Assembly: GCA_014377625.1 (NCBI GenBank)
Contig: JACMPG010000172.1
Span: 1-37,165 of the forward strand
From: Spirosoma sp.
GTDB lineage: Bacteria; Bacteroidota; Bacteroidia; Cytophagales; Spirosomataceae
Direction: 5' to 3'
Length of the DNA: 37,165 bases
A model generated the notes under the pieces. That model made no database searches. It worked only from the letters and a program-made list of their open reading frames with translations, and was not told where the DNA came from. This document shows positions 1 to 8,755 of the stretch, in pieces (within the stretch, counting starts at the first letter, position 1; every line of letters begins with the position of its first letter). Position numbers and translations under genes: made by a program.

Positions 1-1
1 A

Positions 2-676
2 GCTTCCGTATTCTTCTTCCTCGAAAGGTCGCAGGTAGAAGGACACTGGAAAACGTCGTTGACCATTTCAGGGTTAATCACCATGATTGCGTCGGTCCAC
101 TACTACTACATGCGTGATCAGTATCTGGGAACGGGACAGTCGCCAACCGAGTTTCGGTATATCGACTGGACCCTGACGGTACCGCTCATGTGCGTGGAGT
201 TTTACATGATTATCAAACCCTTCGGCGGTAAGATAAGCACCATGTGGAAGCTGATTGCCTACTCGGTGTTCATGCTGGTGTTCGGATACGTGGGCGAATC
301 GCTCGATCGGGGCAATAGTGCCATCTGGGGTGCTGTATCGACGCTGGGCTACGTAGGTATTCTGTATGAAATCTACCTCGGCGACGTGAAGAAGATTGCC
401 GATGCTTCGCGCGATGCATCGACCCTGAAAGCAGTATCGTTGTTGCGCTGGTTTGTACTGGTAGGCTGGGCCATTTACCCCATTGGCTACATGATGATTC
501 CGGGTGGTTTACTGGCCAGCCTGAATATCAACATCGATCTGATCTACAACATTGGTGATGCCATCAACAAGATTGGCTTCGGCTTAGTGGTTTACTCAGC
601 TGCCGTTGCCAACTCCAAAACCCACTACGAAGCTCCTGTTGACCGGGTTGACAGCCGGTCGTCGGTTAAGGTATAG
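2..676 (+). CDS. Proton-pumping rhodopsin (proteorhodopsin/xanthorhodopsin type), 5' end cut off by the window
   Basis: Light-driven retinal protein of the inner membrane that exports protons. The reading frame is open from base 2, so the start and part of the first helices lie outside the window. The helix C motif RYIDWTLTVPLMCVEF (from 155) carries the proton-acceptor Asp (codon 164-166), Thr four residues on and Glu eleven on. This is the D-T-E pattern of outward proton pumps, not the NDQ pattern of sodium pumps. Met sits at the colour-tuning place (codon 188-190, GPR 105 equivalent), which in this family goes with green absorption. The His of HYYYMR matches the GPR His75 region. The retinal Lys is in GDAINKIGFG (codon 569-571), with the counter-ion Asp four residues earlier. 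A short charged tail ends at 676. The retinal-forming blh follows directly. Confidence 0.95.
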   Translation, partial: ASVFFFLERSQVEGHWKTSLTISGLITMIASVHYYYMRDQYLGTGQSPTEFRYIDWTLTVPLMCVEFYMIIKPFGGKISTMWKLIAYSVFMLVFGYVGESLDRGNSAIWGAVSTLGYVGILYEIYLGDVKKIADASRDASTLKAVSLLRWFVLVGWAIYPIGYMMIPGGLLASLNINIDLIYNIGDAINKIGFGLVVYSAAVANSKTHYEAPVDRVDSRSSVKV

Positions 677-690
677 ATTTTTCTTGTCTG

Positions 691-717
691 GGCCACCCCG
701 TCTGGTTTGGGGTGGCC
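691..717 (+). terminator. Intrinsic terminator-like hairpin between rhodopsin and blh
   Basis: GGCCACCCC (691-699) pairs perfectly with GGGGTGGCC (709-717) around a 9-base loop, and a T-rich stretch (721-730, gttttttgtt) follows. It starts 15 bases after the rhodopsin stop. It would end most rhodopsin transcripts, leaving blh to read-through or to a separate promoter that I cannot identify. Confidence 0.75.
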
Positions 718-733
718 TATGTTTTTTGTTTCC

Positions 734-1702
734 ATGATCAATCATCAGTCTGTGTCTGGACCGAAATCTGCACATTGGTTGTCTCCCGTACCAACCGATC
801 TAACCCTTGCACTCGGTATAGTACTGGTTGGCTGGCAAGCAGCGGCTGGTAGCCTGCCAACACAGGTTCAGGTGGCGGTATTTGCGGCATTACTGGCCGG
901 GGCCGGCGTTCCGCATGGCGCACTCGATCATTTGATTGACGAGGAAACGGCTATTCGGCAGAAGAAATCATTCTCTATAATCTGGTTTTTGGCGAAGTAT
1001 CTACTCATAGTATCTGTGTACGGGTTAATCTGGCTTTGGGTGCCCGCGTTTTGTTTAGGGCTGTTTCTGATCGGCTCTGCCTGGCACTTCGGCGAAACTG
1101 ACATTGAGCGCGTACCACCTACGCCGGTCTGGATGTTCACCCGGTTTGTAGCGGGTGGCTTTGTACTGGCGTTTATCCTGTTGACTCATTCGGCAGCAGT
1201 AACCCCAATTCTGGAACGTATTACGCAACAAAATCACCTGGCCATGTCTGTCTGGCAGGGGTTTGTGACCAATGAAGGGATTATTTTACCTGGCTGGGCA
1301 ATACTGACGGTTGGGCTGTTTGGGTTGGCCTTACGGGTTAACCACGTTGCTGTTGATGGAATCCGGCTGGCCCGCTTAGGTGTGCTACTGATCCTGTGCT
1401 GCTACCTGCCGTTGCTTCCTGCTTTTGGCTTATATTTTGGTGGGTGGCACGCCCTGAGTTCATTTTGTACCATTGGCACATATCTGCGGCAAACCGGATC
1501 GTCGGTACGCGTCATCTGGCATATATGGTTGAAATCGTTACCTTTTACAGGACTTGCCCTGCTTGGGCTGGCGTTGTTTGGCTGGTTCTGCCGGCATTGG
1601 GCACCAGGCTGGGATCCCCTCCCTTTGGTGTTCATCTTTTTATCACTGATTACGTTACCTCACCTGAGCGTGATGCACGATATGAATCGCCGGGTTTTTT
1701 GA
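734..1702 (+). CDS. blh: Brp/Blh family beta-carotene 15,15'-dioxygenase
   Basis: Integral membrane enzyme that cleaves beta-carotene into two retinal molecules, the chromophore of the upstream rhodopsin. The family signature is visible in order: PHGALDH, WHFGETD, WHALSS and LPHLSVMH, whose histidines are expected to hold the iron. About 322 residues with many hydrophobic segments, the usual size. ATG at 734 is chosen. An ATG at 719 in the same frame touches the end of the terminator hairpin, and a TTG at 707 lies in its loop, so both are less likely. The pairing with a rhodopsin is the standard minimal photoheterotrophy cassette. The carotenoid synthesis genes are not in the window. Confidence 0.9.
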   Translation: MINHQSVSGPKSAHWLSPVPTDLTLALGIVLVGWQAAAGSLPTQVQVAVFAALLAGAGVPHGALDHLIDEETAIRQKKSFSIIWFLAKYLLIVSVYGLIWLWVPAFCLGLFLIGSAWHFGETDIERVPPTPVWMFTRFVAGGFVLAFILLTHSAAVTPILERITQQNHLAMSVWQGFVTNEGIILPGWAILTVGLFGLALRVNHVAVDGIRLARLGVLLILCCYLPLLPAFGLYFGGWHALSSFCTIGTYLRQTGSSVRVIWHIWLKSLPFTGLALLGLALFGWFCRHWAPGWDPLPLVFIFLSLITLPHLSVMHDMNRRVF

Positions 1703-1746
1703 TATAGCCAGACTATTGCAGACAGCTATCCAATAAGAGAAGCACC

Positions 1747-1754
1747 TACCTTTG
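1747..1754 (+). promoter_or_regulatory. Bacteroidetes -7 box for the MATE gene
   Basis: TACCTTTG matches TAnnTTTG and lies 25 bases before the ATG at 1780, giving a leader of about 20 bases. No good TTTG is seen at the -33 distance. Confidence 0.5.
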
Positions 1755-1779
1755 CGCCCTCAACGAAGAAAACGAACGA

Positions 1780-3132
1780 ATGCGCTCTGATCTGACCGAT
1801 ACGCTCCGGCTGAGTATCCCGATTGTGATTGCCCAACTGGGTGTAGTACTCATGGGCGTAACCGATAATCTTTTCGTGGGCCGGTTGCTGGGGGCAGTGC
1901 CGCTGGGAGCTGCCGGGCTGGCCAACTCACTGTCGTTCCTGATGTCGAGCATTGGCGTGGGTGCACTGACGGTGGTAGCCGCGCTGGTATCGTCAGCCCA
2001 CAGCCGGGGCGACATAGCTGCTGTGAACCGGTTGTTCCGGGCAGGTTTACGCGTGTCAATCTGGATGAGTCTGGTGCTGGGGGGTCTGAGCATAGTACTG
2101 GCTTATTTTTTCGGACTATTCGGACAGACTGCCGAGGTTACGGCTCTGGCCCAAACGTTCATGTATATTCTAAGCGCGTCGCTGCTGCCGTTACTGCTAT
2201 TTATTGCGGCCCGTCAGCTCTGCGATGGTTTGCGCTACCCCCGTGTAGCCATGGTCATCACGATGCTGGCTCTGCTGGTAAACGCGCTCTTCAACTACGT
2301 TTTAATTACCGGTGCGGGGCCATTCCCGGAAATGGGGCTGATGGGATCGGCTACGGCCACGCTGATTTCCCGGTTGTTTATGGCCGGGGCCATGCTGGCG
2401 TATGTATATCGGTCCGGCAGGTTCCGCCCGTTTCTGGCCGATGCGTTCAGGCAGTTACCCACCACCGCCGAAGCCTGGACCATTCTAAAGCTCGGTATTC
2501 CGGGTGGGATGACGTTTTTCTTCGAGGTGGCCACGTTCTCGCTGGCAGTGGTAATTGTGGGCTGGCTGGGTGAAGACCAGCTGGCTGCCCACCAGATTGC
2601 CATCAATATGGCGTCGGTCACGTACATGATGGCAACGGGTATCTCGTCGGCAGCGGCCATTCGGGTGGGGGCGGCCGTGGGCAGAGGCAGTCGAGCCTAC
2701 GTTCAACGGGCGGGTGTGGCAGCTTTCATACTGTCAACGGTGTTTATGAGCCTGGCCGCGCTGCTATTCCTGACCGCCAATGACTGGCTCGTCTCCCTCT
2801 ACATCCGCGACAACCCGTCGGTAACGACTATTGCGGCTACGCTGATTATCATGGCCGGTTTTTTTCAGCTTTCCGATGGCATTCAGGTAGTGGCCCTCGG
2901 CTGTTTACGGGGTATGTCGGACGTGAACGTGCCGACCATTATCACGCTGATTTCGTACTGGGGAGTGGCTTTGCCGATGAGTTACGTGCTGGCCTTTCCG
3001 TTCGGGATGGATGCTGTAGGGGTTTGGTATGGTTTGCTGGCCGGGCTAACCCTGGCAGCCGTACTGCTCACGTGGCGGTTTGTGCAGCAGGTTCGACGTC
3101 TGCCCGAAACCGTACCGGTGGTGCTGGCCTGA
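1780..3132 (+). CDS. MATE family efflux transporter
   Basis: Inner-membrane exporter of the multidrug and toxic compound extrusion family (NorM/DinF-like), which uses a proton or sodium gradient to expel organic cations or other small compounds. The 450-residue length and about twelve hydrophobic segments in two similar halves fit the family. The N-terminal half has the typical start (LRLSIPIVIAQLGVVLMGVTDNLFVGRLLG). The second half starts near residue 235 (LKLGIPGGMTFFFEVATFS) and contains the usual AAHQIAINMAS motif. It has its own -7 box and converges on the SnoaL-like gene with only six bases between stops. The substrate cannot be told from the sequence. Confidence 0.92.
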   Translation: MRSDLTDTLRLSIPIVIAQLGVVLMGVTDNLFVGRLLGAVPLGAAGLANSLSFLMSSIGVGALTVVAALVSSAHSRGDIAAVNRLFRAGLRVSIWMSLVLGGLSIVLAYFFGLFGQTAEVTALAQTFMYILSASLLPLLLFIAARQLCDGLRYPRVAMVITMLALLVNALFNYVLITGAGPFPEMGLMGSATATLISRLFMAGAMLAYVYRSGRFRPFLADAFRQLPTTAEAWTILKLGIPGGMTFFFEVATFSLAVVIVGWLGEDQLAAHQIAINMASVTYMMATGISSAAAIRVGAAVGRGSRAYVQRAGVAAFILSTVFMSLAALLFLTANDWLVSLYIRDNPSVTTIAATLIIMAGFFQLSDGIQVVALGCLRGMSDVNVPTIITLISYWGVALPMSYVLAFPFGMDAVGVWYGLLAGLTLAAVLLTWRFVQQVRRLPETVPVVLA

Positions 3133-3138
3133 CCACGC

Positions 3139-3522
3139 TCAGAACACGCCATTGTCATTGGCTGACTGGGCAGGAATCACCTGTAGGGCATCCCAATGCT
3201 CCACAATTTTGCCCGATTCATCAAACCGAAAGATGTCGATACCGGCGTAGTTGGCGTCGTCCGGCCATTCCTGAAAACAGTGCAGGACCACAAATTCATT
3301 TTCGGCAATAGCCCGCTTCACAGTTACCCGCTTACCGGGATATTCGGCAGCCATCCGCTCAAAGTAAGTAATAAATCCAGCCTTACCGTCGGCTACGTGC
3401 ACATTATGCTGGGTGTAGGTATCACCCACGTATCGGTCAACAGCCTCACCGGGCTGGCACTCGTTGAACATGAGTTCGTAAAAAGCAGTGGCATTTTGTT
3501 TGTTCTGTTCAGTCTGCGTCAT
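3139..3522 (-). CDS. SnoaL/NTF2-like nuclear transport factor 2 family protein
   Basis: Small cytoplasmic protein of 127 residues with the cone-shaped NTF2/SnoaL fold. The evidence is the family pattern: an N-terminal helix ending in FYELMFNEC, then [20 protein letters not shown], a strand region [16 protein letters not shown], and [20 protein letters not shown]. The last segment is the most diagnostic, since SnoaL-like proteins nearly always have D-x-FRF-x-x-GKIxEHWD. Members include polyketide cyclases and many uncharacterised stress proteins, so the reaction is unknown. It converges on the MATE gene and starts 42 bases from the end of the next small minus-strand gene. Confidence 0.85.
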   Translation of the reverse strand: MTQTEQNKQNATAFYELMFNECQPGEAVDRYVGDTYTQHNVHVADGKAGFITYFERMAAEYPGKRVTVKRAIAENEFVVLHCFQEWPDDANYAGIDIFRFDESGKIVEHWDALQVIPAQSANDNGVF

Positions 3523-3564
3523 GGCGTCAGGTGTTGATTGAGGTAGAAATACTGTTCTGTTGAT

Positions 3565-3804
3565 TTATCGCATGGTATCCAGTAGCTCGTCGCGGGTGGG
3601 GCGGGCGGGGCGCAGATCATAGGTGAGGCCCGATAAGTCGAGGTGGTCGATGAACGCTTTGTAGTTGTCTTTTTCGACCGAAAACACGTACCAGTTCTGA
3701 TAGGGTTCGTTAAAAAGTTCGACCTCCGTCAATGCAGCTTGTCTTTGCAACGCCCGGTACTGCGCCGTGTCAACGATTTGCTGGTCAATCAAAAAATACC
3801 ACAT
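3565..3804 (-). CDS. Small protein of unknown function (79 residues)
   Basis: I do not recognise a family. The protein starts MWYFLIDQQIVDTAQYRALQ and has no signal peptide or membrane segment. It looks soluble, with an aromatic middle (FNEPYQNWYVFSVEKDNYK) and a charged C-terminus (RPARPTRDELLDTMR). The frame stays open upstream to 3888, but that extension reads through the terminator hairpin at 3833-3868. The ATG at 3802-3804, preceded by AAAGAGAAG, is therefore the better start. It lies between the Prc terminator and the SnoaL-like gene. Confidence 0.6.
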   Translation of the reverse strand: MWYFLIDQQIVDTAQYRALQRQAALTEVELFNEPYQNWYVFSVEKDNYKAFIDHLDLSGLTYDLRPARPTRDELLDTMR

Positions 3805-3830
3805 CTTCTCTTTGTTTCGTTGTGAGAATT

Positions 3831-3868
3831 CAAAAGCCCCATGCAACGGGTTTGCTGCATGGGGCTTT
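3831..3868 (-). terminator. Intrinsic terminator of the prc-like gene
   Basis: A 13-bp perfect stem (3833-3845 with 3856-3868, AAAGCCCCATGCA and its complement) lies just downstream of the protease stop. Read on the minus strand it is followed by TTTTG. Confidence 0.8.
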
Positions 3869-3888
3869 GACTGTACGTATCGACGCAC

Positions 3889-5982
3889 TTATTTCTGCGC
3901 TATGATATAGTCTGCCAGGACGAGGCCGGCTTCGTTCAGATACAGGTCCTTCTTTTTCTTCTTAGTGTCAGCCGGTTTGGTTCCGGTTTCGTCAATTGGG
4001 TCCTCGTCGGCCAGTTGCGAAACTTTACTAACTGCAGACCGCTTGCGCTCGGCATCGTCACGTTCTTTCCGGCGTTTGCTTTCCTGAAGCGACACAATCG
4101 TGTTTTCTTTCGCTTTTTTGAAATCGGCCAGTTCCTGCGTGAGTTTCTTCATTTCCGGGTCGGCCTTAAGCCGCTGATTAAAGCGGTCACGCAAACGAGT
4201 CATGATTTTATCGTTCAGGCCCTGGCTCTGCTCGTAACGGGCCGAGCCAATCTGATCCCAGGGAAGGGCACTCGGCTGCGAACTCTCGCCATACTCTTCG
4301 GCTGAGAAAGCCGAGGGCAGTTCAATGTCGGGTGTTACACCTTTGTGCTGGGTGCTGCTGCCGTTGATGCGGTAAAACTTCTGGATAGTCATTTTCACCT
4401 CACCTACCTTTTCCGGCTCTTTGGGCAACCATTGGTTCAGGTCAACGAGCGTCTGCACAGTACCCTTACCGTACGTCTGCCCACCCACGATGATCCCACG
4501 CTTGTAGTCCTGGATGGCAGCCGCAAAAATCTCTGATGCCGATGCGCTGAACCGATTTACCAGCACGGCCAGTGGTCCATTGTACACCACTGAACCACCA
4601 TCCTTGTCAGAATATACTTCGGTCTCACCCGACGATTCTTTCACCTGTACTACCGGTCCCTTCGGAATAAACAGACCCGTGAGGTCAATGGCCTCGGTGA
4701 GCGAGCCGCCCCCGTTATCGCGCAGGTCAATGACCACGCCATCCACGTTTTCGGCTTTCAGTTCCAGCAAAAACTTACGGGCATCGCTGGTAGTACTGCT
4801 GAAATCGGCTTCGCGTTTACGGGCACCTTCAAAATCACGGTAGAACATCGGAATGTTAATCACGCCAATCCTGAACGTACGGCCATTGTCGGTCACTTCA
4901 ATCACCTCTTTCTTGGCCCGCTGTTCTTCGAGTTTGATCTTCTCGCGTACCAGCCGGATCTCCTTGGGTGACGCGCCAGCCAGGGCATCGGGAGCTACAA
5001 CCTGCAACCGAACTACGGTGCCTTTAGGACCTTTAATGAGTTTGACCACCTCATCGACCTGCCAGTTCATGGTGTTGACCATAGGGCCATTATCGCCCTG
5101 AGCCACGCCTGCGATCTTATCTTCTTTGTTCAGCAATTTACTCTTGAACGCCGGACCGCCCGGCACCAGATCAACGATTTTAATGTAATCATTGTCTTCA
5201 CGCAACATGGCACCGATACCCTCCAGCGACTGGCTCATTTCCTGATTGAACAAATCGGCAGAGCGGGGCGACAGGTAGTTGGTATGCGGATCGAGAGCTT
5301 CGGCAAACGAGTTCATATACAACTGAAACACGTCGGCACTCTTTACCCGGTTATATGCCTTATCCAGGTTGTTATATCGCTGGGTCATCAGCGCAGCTAC
5401 GGCACTGTCGGAGCGGTTGCCGAGTTTCAGTTCAAGAGCCTGATTCTTTAAAACTTTGCGCCACAGATCGTCCAGTTCAGCCGACGATTTGGCCCACGTT
5501 GCCTTTTTACGATCCGTATTGAAGGTCTCATCGGCAGTGAAGATAAAGGGCTTCTTTAACTGCTCCTTGATAAAGACACTCCGCTCCTGATAGCGTTTGC
5601 GCAGGACATTGTACAGATCATAAGCCGCCGTCAGGTCGCCATTCACCAGCGCGTCGTCAATCTGGTAGCGGTACTTCTCAAACGATGCTACGTCCGACGC
5701 CAGTAAAAACGTTTTGCTATGGTCAACTTCGCCGAGGTAATTGTCCCAAACCACCGACGACAGTGAGTCGTTGAGCCGCACTTTACGGTAGTGGTACGTA
5801 GTGAGCAGTTTAGCGACCAGCGTTTCCACTTTCTCCTGCGAAATCGACGGCTTCAGATCATCGCCGGGTTGACCGGTTATAGCATGACGCGTCTGCGCAG
5901 TACCCACGGCACCACTCGACGGCGAATCCGGCTGAAAACTCAGCATCAGCACGGGAATCAGGGTTACCAGATACTTTTTCAT
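3889..5982 (-). CDS. prc: Carboxy-terminal processing (tail-specific) protease, S41 family
   Basis: Periplasmic serine protease that recognises protein C-termini and trims or degrades envelope proteins. Of 697 residues, 1-17 look like a signal peptide. An N-terminal helical region typical of Prc (about 45-235) comes first, then a PDZ domain (about 240-330), then the S41 core. The Ser-Lys pair is visible: Ser481 in FSASASE and Lys506 in YGKGTVQ, with Asp492 eleven residues after the Ser. These spacings equal E. coli Prc Ser452/Asp463/Lys477. VIDLRDNGGGSL (417-428) is the substrate-binding strand. A charged C-terminal domain with KKKKK near 675-679 follows. The gene starts 67 bases after the FKBP gene on the same strand, so the two may share a transcript. 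Confidence 0.95.
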   Translation of the reverse strand: MKKYLVTLIPVLMLSFQPDSPSSGAVGTAQTRHAITGQPGDDLKPSISQEKVETLVAKLLTTYHYRKVRLNDSLSSVVWDNYLGEVDHSKTFLLASDVASFEKYRYQIDDALVNGDLTAAYDLYNVLRKRYQERSVFIKEQLKKPFIFTADETFNTDRKKATWAKSSAELDDLWRKVLKNQALELKLGNRSDSAVAALMTQRYNNLDKAYNRVKSADVFQLYMNSFAEALDPHTNYLSPRSADLFNQEMSQSLEGIGAMLREDNDYIKIVDLVPGGPAFKSKLLNKEDKIAGVAQGDNGPMVNTMNWQVDEVVKLIKGPKGTVVRLQVVAPDALAGASPKEIRLVREKIKLEEQRAKKEVIEVTDNGRTFRIGVINIPMFYRDFEGARKREADFSSTTSDARKFLLELKAENVDGVVIDLRDNGGGSLTEAIDLTGLFIPKGPVVQVKESSGETEVYSDKDGGSVVYNGPLAVLVNRFSASASEIFAAAIQDYKRGIIVGGQTYGKGTVQTLVDLNQWLPKEPEKVGEVKMTIQKFYRINGSSTQHKGVTPDIELPSAFSAEEYGESSQPSALPWDQIGSARYEQSQGLNDKIMTRLRDRFNQRLKADPEMKKLTQELADFKKAKENTIVSLQESKRRKERDDAERKRSAVSKVSQLADEDPIDETGTKPADTKKKKKDLYLNEAGLVLADYIIAQK

Positions 5983-6049
5983 ACGACTAATGAATAAAAG
6001 CGTAAAAAGAATGAAAGGTCATGCTACATGTTGATCGCTCACTCACTCT

Positions 6050-6820
6050 TTATTTAACAATATCGAGTAATTCGACGTCAAATACCAACGTTGATCCGGG
6101 TTTGATGTCAGCACCGGCTCCCCGGTCTCCGTAGGCCAGATCAGACGGGATGTACAGCTTCCATTTTGAGCCAACGGGCATCAGTTGCAGGGCTTCGGTC
6201 CAGCCTTTAATGACCTGCGTCACGCCAAACTCGGCGGGCTGACCGCGCTTTACTGAGCTGTCGAACTCGGTACCATCCAGCAACTTACCGGCATAATGTA
6301 CTTTAACCCGATCCGTGCTGGTTGGTTTAGGGCCAGTACCTTCTTTTTCGATGGAGTACTGCAAACCGCTGGCGGTGGTCGTTACGCCCGCTTTGGCTTT
6401 GTTAGCGGTTAGAAACTCGTCACCTATTTTCTTATTCTCGGCAGATTCTTTCATAGATTCGGCGTTTTTAACGGCAAATTGTTTTTGTTGATAGGCATTC
6501 ATGATGGTACTGGCCTGCTCCATACTCAGCCGGGTACTACCCCCTTTCATGGCGTCCTGTAGTCCCTGGGTCACTAACGCGCTGTTGAGGTCGGTCATAC
6601 CATTCTGTTTCAGGCTTTGTGCCATGAACAAACCAATGCTGTAACTGATCGAATCCTGCGGGGATGATATGGTACCGGCTACGGGAGCGGGTTTTGCCAG
6701 CGGGCGGGCGGCAGGTTTGGGGATCGGTCGGGCAGCCGGTTTTTTAGTCTGGGCTACTGCGAAACCTGTCGTGAAAACTGCCGATACCAGACCGGCCAAA
6801 AACAACCTGGAAAACTTCAT
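6050..6820 (-). CDS. FKBP-type peptidyl-prolyl cis-trans isomerase (FkpA/Mip-like)
   Basis: Periplasmic folding catalyst that isomerises X-Pro bonds. The 256-residue protein starts with a signal peptide (to about VAQ, residue 24), then a Pro/Ala/Lys linker with repeated PAARP and KPA units (residues 27-46). A helical FKBP_N dimerisation region (about 53-135) follows, then the FKBP catalytic domain (about 150-256). Catalytic-domain landmarks are VKVHYAGKLLDGTEFDSS, VIKGWTEALQLMPVGSKWKLYIP and AYGDRGAG, ending in FDVELLDI. It precedes the tail-specific protease on the same strand, which fits a joint envelope-protein quality-control role (inference). Confidence 0.93.
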   Translation of the reverse strand: MKFSRLFLAGLVSAVFTTGFAVAQTKKPAARPIPKPAARPLAKPAPVAGTISSPQDSISYSIGLFMAQSLKQNGMTDLNSALVTQGLQDAMKGGSTRLSMEQASTIMNAYQQKQFAVKNAESMKESAENKKIGDEFLTANKAKAGVTTTASGLQYSIEKEGTGPKPTSTDRVKVHYAGKLLDGTEFDSSVKRGQPAEFGVTQVIKGWTEALQLMPVGSKWKLYIPSDLAYGDRGAGADIKPGSTLVFDVELLDIVK

Positions 6821-7017
6821 GCGAAAAAAATGGGGAGATTGATTAGCGTGTTTGTACTGTCAAAACGCCTGTGAATAACGGAAAAGTTTGGTTTGGATTG
6901 CTTTTTAACAAATTTTGACAATTCTCTATCGGCATCCGTAGCAATTACTTGTACGGGTTAAACATACACCGGGCCAGGGTACGTTCCCAACGGATTCTGG
7001 GTTGAAATACGCTGTGG

Positions 7018-7047
7018 GCTGACAAACGGTTTTGCCCGTTTGTCAGC
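7018..7047. repeat. Perfect 12-bp inverted repeat upstream of atpA
   Basis: GCTGACAAACGG (7018-7029) and its exact complement (7036-7047) flank a 6-base loop. No T-tract follows on either strand, so a terminator is unlikely. It lies 82 bases before the atpA -7 box, in the roughly 300-base divergent region between the FKBP gene and atpA. It could be an operator or structured RNA; the rest of that region shows nothing else. Confidence 0.6.
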
Positions 7048-7128
7048 GGTTTGGGCAGTACCCGGTTCGGACTACGAAACGACCGTAAGGATTCGAAAAA
7101 ACGACCAGTTTTTATCGAATTTTAATCA

Positions 7129-7136
7129 TACCTTTG
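7129..7136 (+). promoter_or_regulatory. Bacteroidetes -7 box for atpA
   Basis: TACCTTTG fits TAnnTTTG, 40 bases before the ATG at 7176. A T-rich patch (7109-7113) sits near the -33 place but is not a clean TTTG. The same eight bases precede the MATE gene. Confidence 0.6.
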
Positions 7137-7175
7137 CGGCCTGAAATCAATCGTTTTACACTTAGAAATACCTAT

Positions 7176-8750
7176 ATGGAATCCGTAAGACCCGACGAGA
7201 TATCGGCCATCCTCCGCCAGCAGTTAGCAGGCACCCAAACGGAAGCCGAACTCGAAGAAGTCGGTACGGTGCTGCAAATCGGCGACGGCGTGGCGCGTAT
7301 CTACGGCCTCTCGAAAGTGCAGGCCGGCGAGTTGCTCTCGTTCGACAATGGACTTCAGGCCATGGCCCTGAACCTCGAAGAAGATAACGTTGGAGCGGTA
7401 CTGCTCGGCGATTACTCCGAAGTTAAAGAAGGTGACACCGTTAAACGCACCGACCAGATTGCCTACGTCAACGTAGGCGATGGGATCCTGGGGCGCGTGG
7501 TGAACACCCTCGGTTTACCCATCGACGGTCTCGGCCCCATTCAGGGTCAGGTATATCCGATGCCACTGGAGCGTAAAGCCCCCGGCGTTATCTACCGGCA
7601 GCCCGTTACGGAACCCCTGCAAACGGGTATCAAAGCCATTGACGCCATGATTCCCATCGGGCGCGGTCAGCGCGAGCTGATCATTGGCGACCGGCAAACG
7701 GGTAAAACCGCCGTGGCCATCGACACCATCATCAACCAGCGGGAATTTTTTGACAAGGGCGAACCGGTATTCTGTATCTACGTAGCCTGCGGTCAGAAAG
7801 CATCGACCGTGAAGCAGGTAGAGCAAACCCTCCGCAAAGCGGGTGCCATGGACTATACCGTAATCGTAGCAGCCAGCGCGTCTGACCCGTCTCCGATGCA
7901 GTTCTTCGCGCCGTTTACGGGTGCCGCCATCGGCGAGTACTTCCGCGATACGGGCCGTCCGGCACTGGTAGTCTATGACGACCTGTCCAAGCAGGCTGTA
8001 GCCTACCGCGAGGTGTCACTGCTGCTGCGCCGGCCACCGGGCCGCGAGGCTTATCCGGGCGACGTTTTCTACCTGCACAGCCGTTTGCTGGAGCGGGCCG
8101 CTAAAATTACGCAGAACGACGATATTGCCCGGAACATGAACGATTTGCCACCGGTGCTGAAAGACATCGTGAAAGGTGGTGGTTCATTGACGGCTCTGCC
8201 GATCATCGAAACACAGGCAGGTGACGTATCGGCCTATATCCCGACCAACGTAATCTCGATCACCGACGGGCAGATCTTCCTGGAGTCCAACCTGTTCAAC
8301 GCCGGTATCCGCCCGGCCATCAACGTAGGTATTTCAGTATCGCGGGTGGGTGGTAATGCGCAGATTAAGTCGATGAAGAAAGTGGCCGGTACGCTGAAAC
8401 TGGATCAGGCACAGTTCCGCGAACTGGAAGCTTTCGCCAAGTTCGGTTCGGACCTCGACGCATCGACCAAGCTGACTATTGAACGCGGTCGGCGCAACCA
8501 GGAGATGCTGAAGCAGCCGCAGTACTCGCCGGTTCCGGTTGAGCAGCAGGTGGCCATCATCTATGCCTCGACCAATGGTCTGATGGATAAAGTACCGGTC
8601 AATAAAGTAAAATCGTTCGAGAGTGATTTCGGTACCATACTGAGTGCGCAATACCCGAACGTACTGGCCGACCTCCGCGCCGGTAAACTCACCGACGAAG
8701 TCACTTCGACGCTCAAGAAAGTAGCCGCTGATCTGTCAGCCAATTATTAA
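7176..8750 (+). CDS. atpA: F1Fo ATP synthase subunit alpha
   Basis: Non-catalytic nucleotide-binding subunit of the F1 hexamer, on the cytoplasmic face of the inner membrane. The 524-residue length is standard. The start [17 protein letters not shown] is the usual N-terminus, and an upstream in-frame TTG at 7134 lies inside the promoter box, so ATG 7176 is chosen. The P-loop GDRQTGKT is at residues 171-178, and [12 protein letters not shown] is the Walker B segment with the alpha-typical [24 protein letters not shown] and the [21 protein letters not shown] motif are also present. It is followed only by atpG; atpB, E, F and H are not upstream, where two minus-strand envelope genes sit instead. 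Confidence 0.97.
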   Translation: MESVRPDEISAILRQQLAGTQTEAELEEVGTVLQIGDGVARIYGLSKVQAGELLSFDNGLQAMALNLEEDNVGAVLLGDYSEVKEGDTVKRTDQIAYVNVGDGILGRVVNTLGLPIDGLGPIQGQVYPMPLERKAPGVIYRQPVTEPLQTGIKAIDAMIPIGRGQRELIIGDRQTGKTAVAIDTIINQREFFDKGEPVFCIYVACGQKASTVKQVEQTLRKAGAMDYTVIVAASASDPSPMQFFAPFTGAAIGEYFRDTGRPALVVYDDLSKQAVAYREVSLLLRRPPGREAYPGDVFYLHSRLLERAAKITQNDDIARNMNDLPPVLKDIVKGGGSLTALPIIETQAGDVSAYIPTNVISITDGQIFLESNLFNAGIRPAINVGISVSRVGGNAQIKSMKKVAGTLKLDQAQFRELEAFAKFGSDLDASTKLTIERGRRNQEMLKQPQYSPVPVEQQVAIIYASTNGLMDKVPVNKVKSFESDFGTILSAQYPNVLADLRAGKLTDEVTSTLKKVAADLSANY

Positions 8751-8755
8751 GAATA

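Noticed and set aside
384-392. Degenerate G1 box of the histidine kinase as a sign of a dead enzyme (residues 384-392 of the gene at 11083-12441)
   Set aside because: H-box, N-box and G2 are intact, and CusS-type kinases with similar G1 sequences are active.
707-733. TTG or upstream ATG as start of blh
   Set aside because: They fall in or at the edge of the terminator hairpin and add residues unlike the family.
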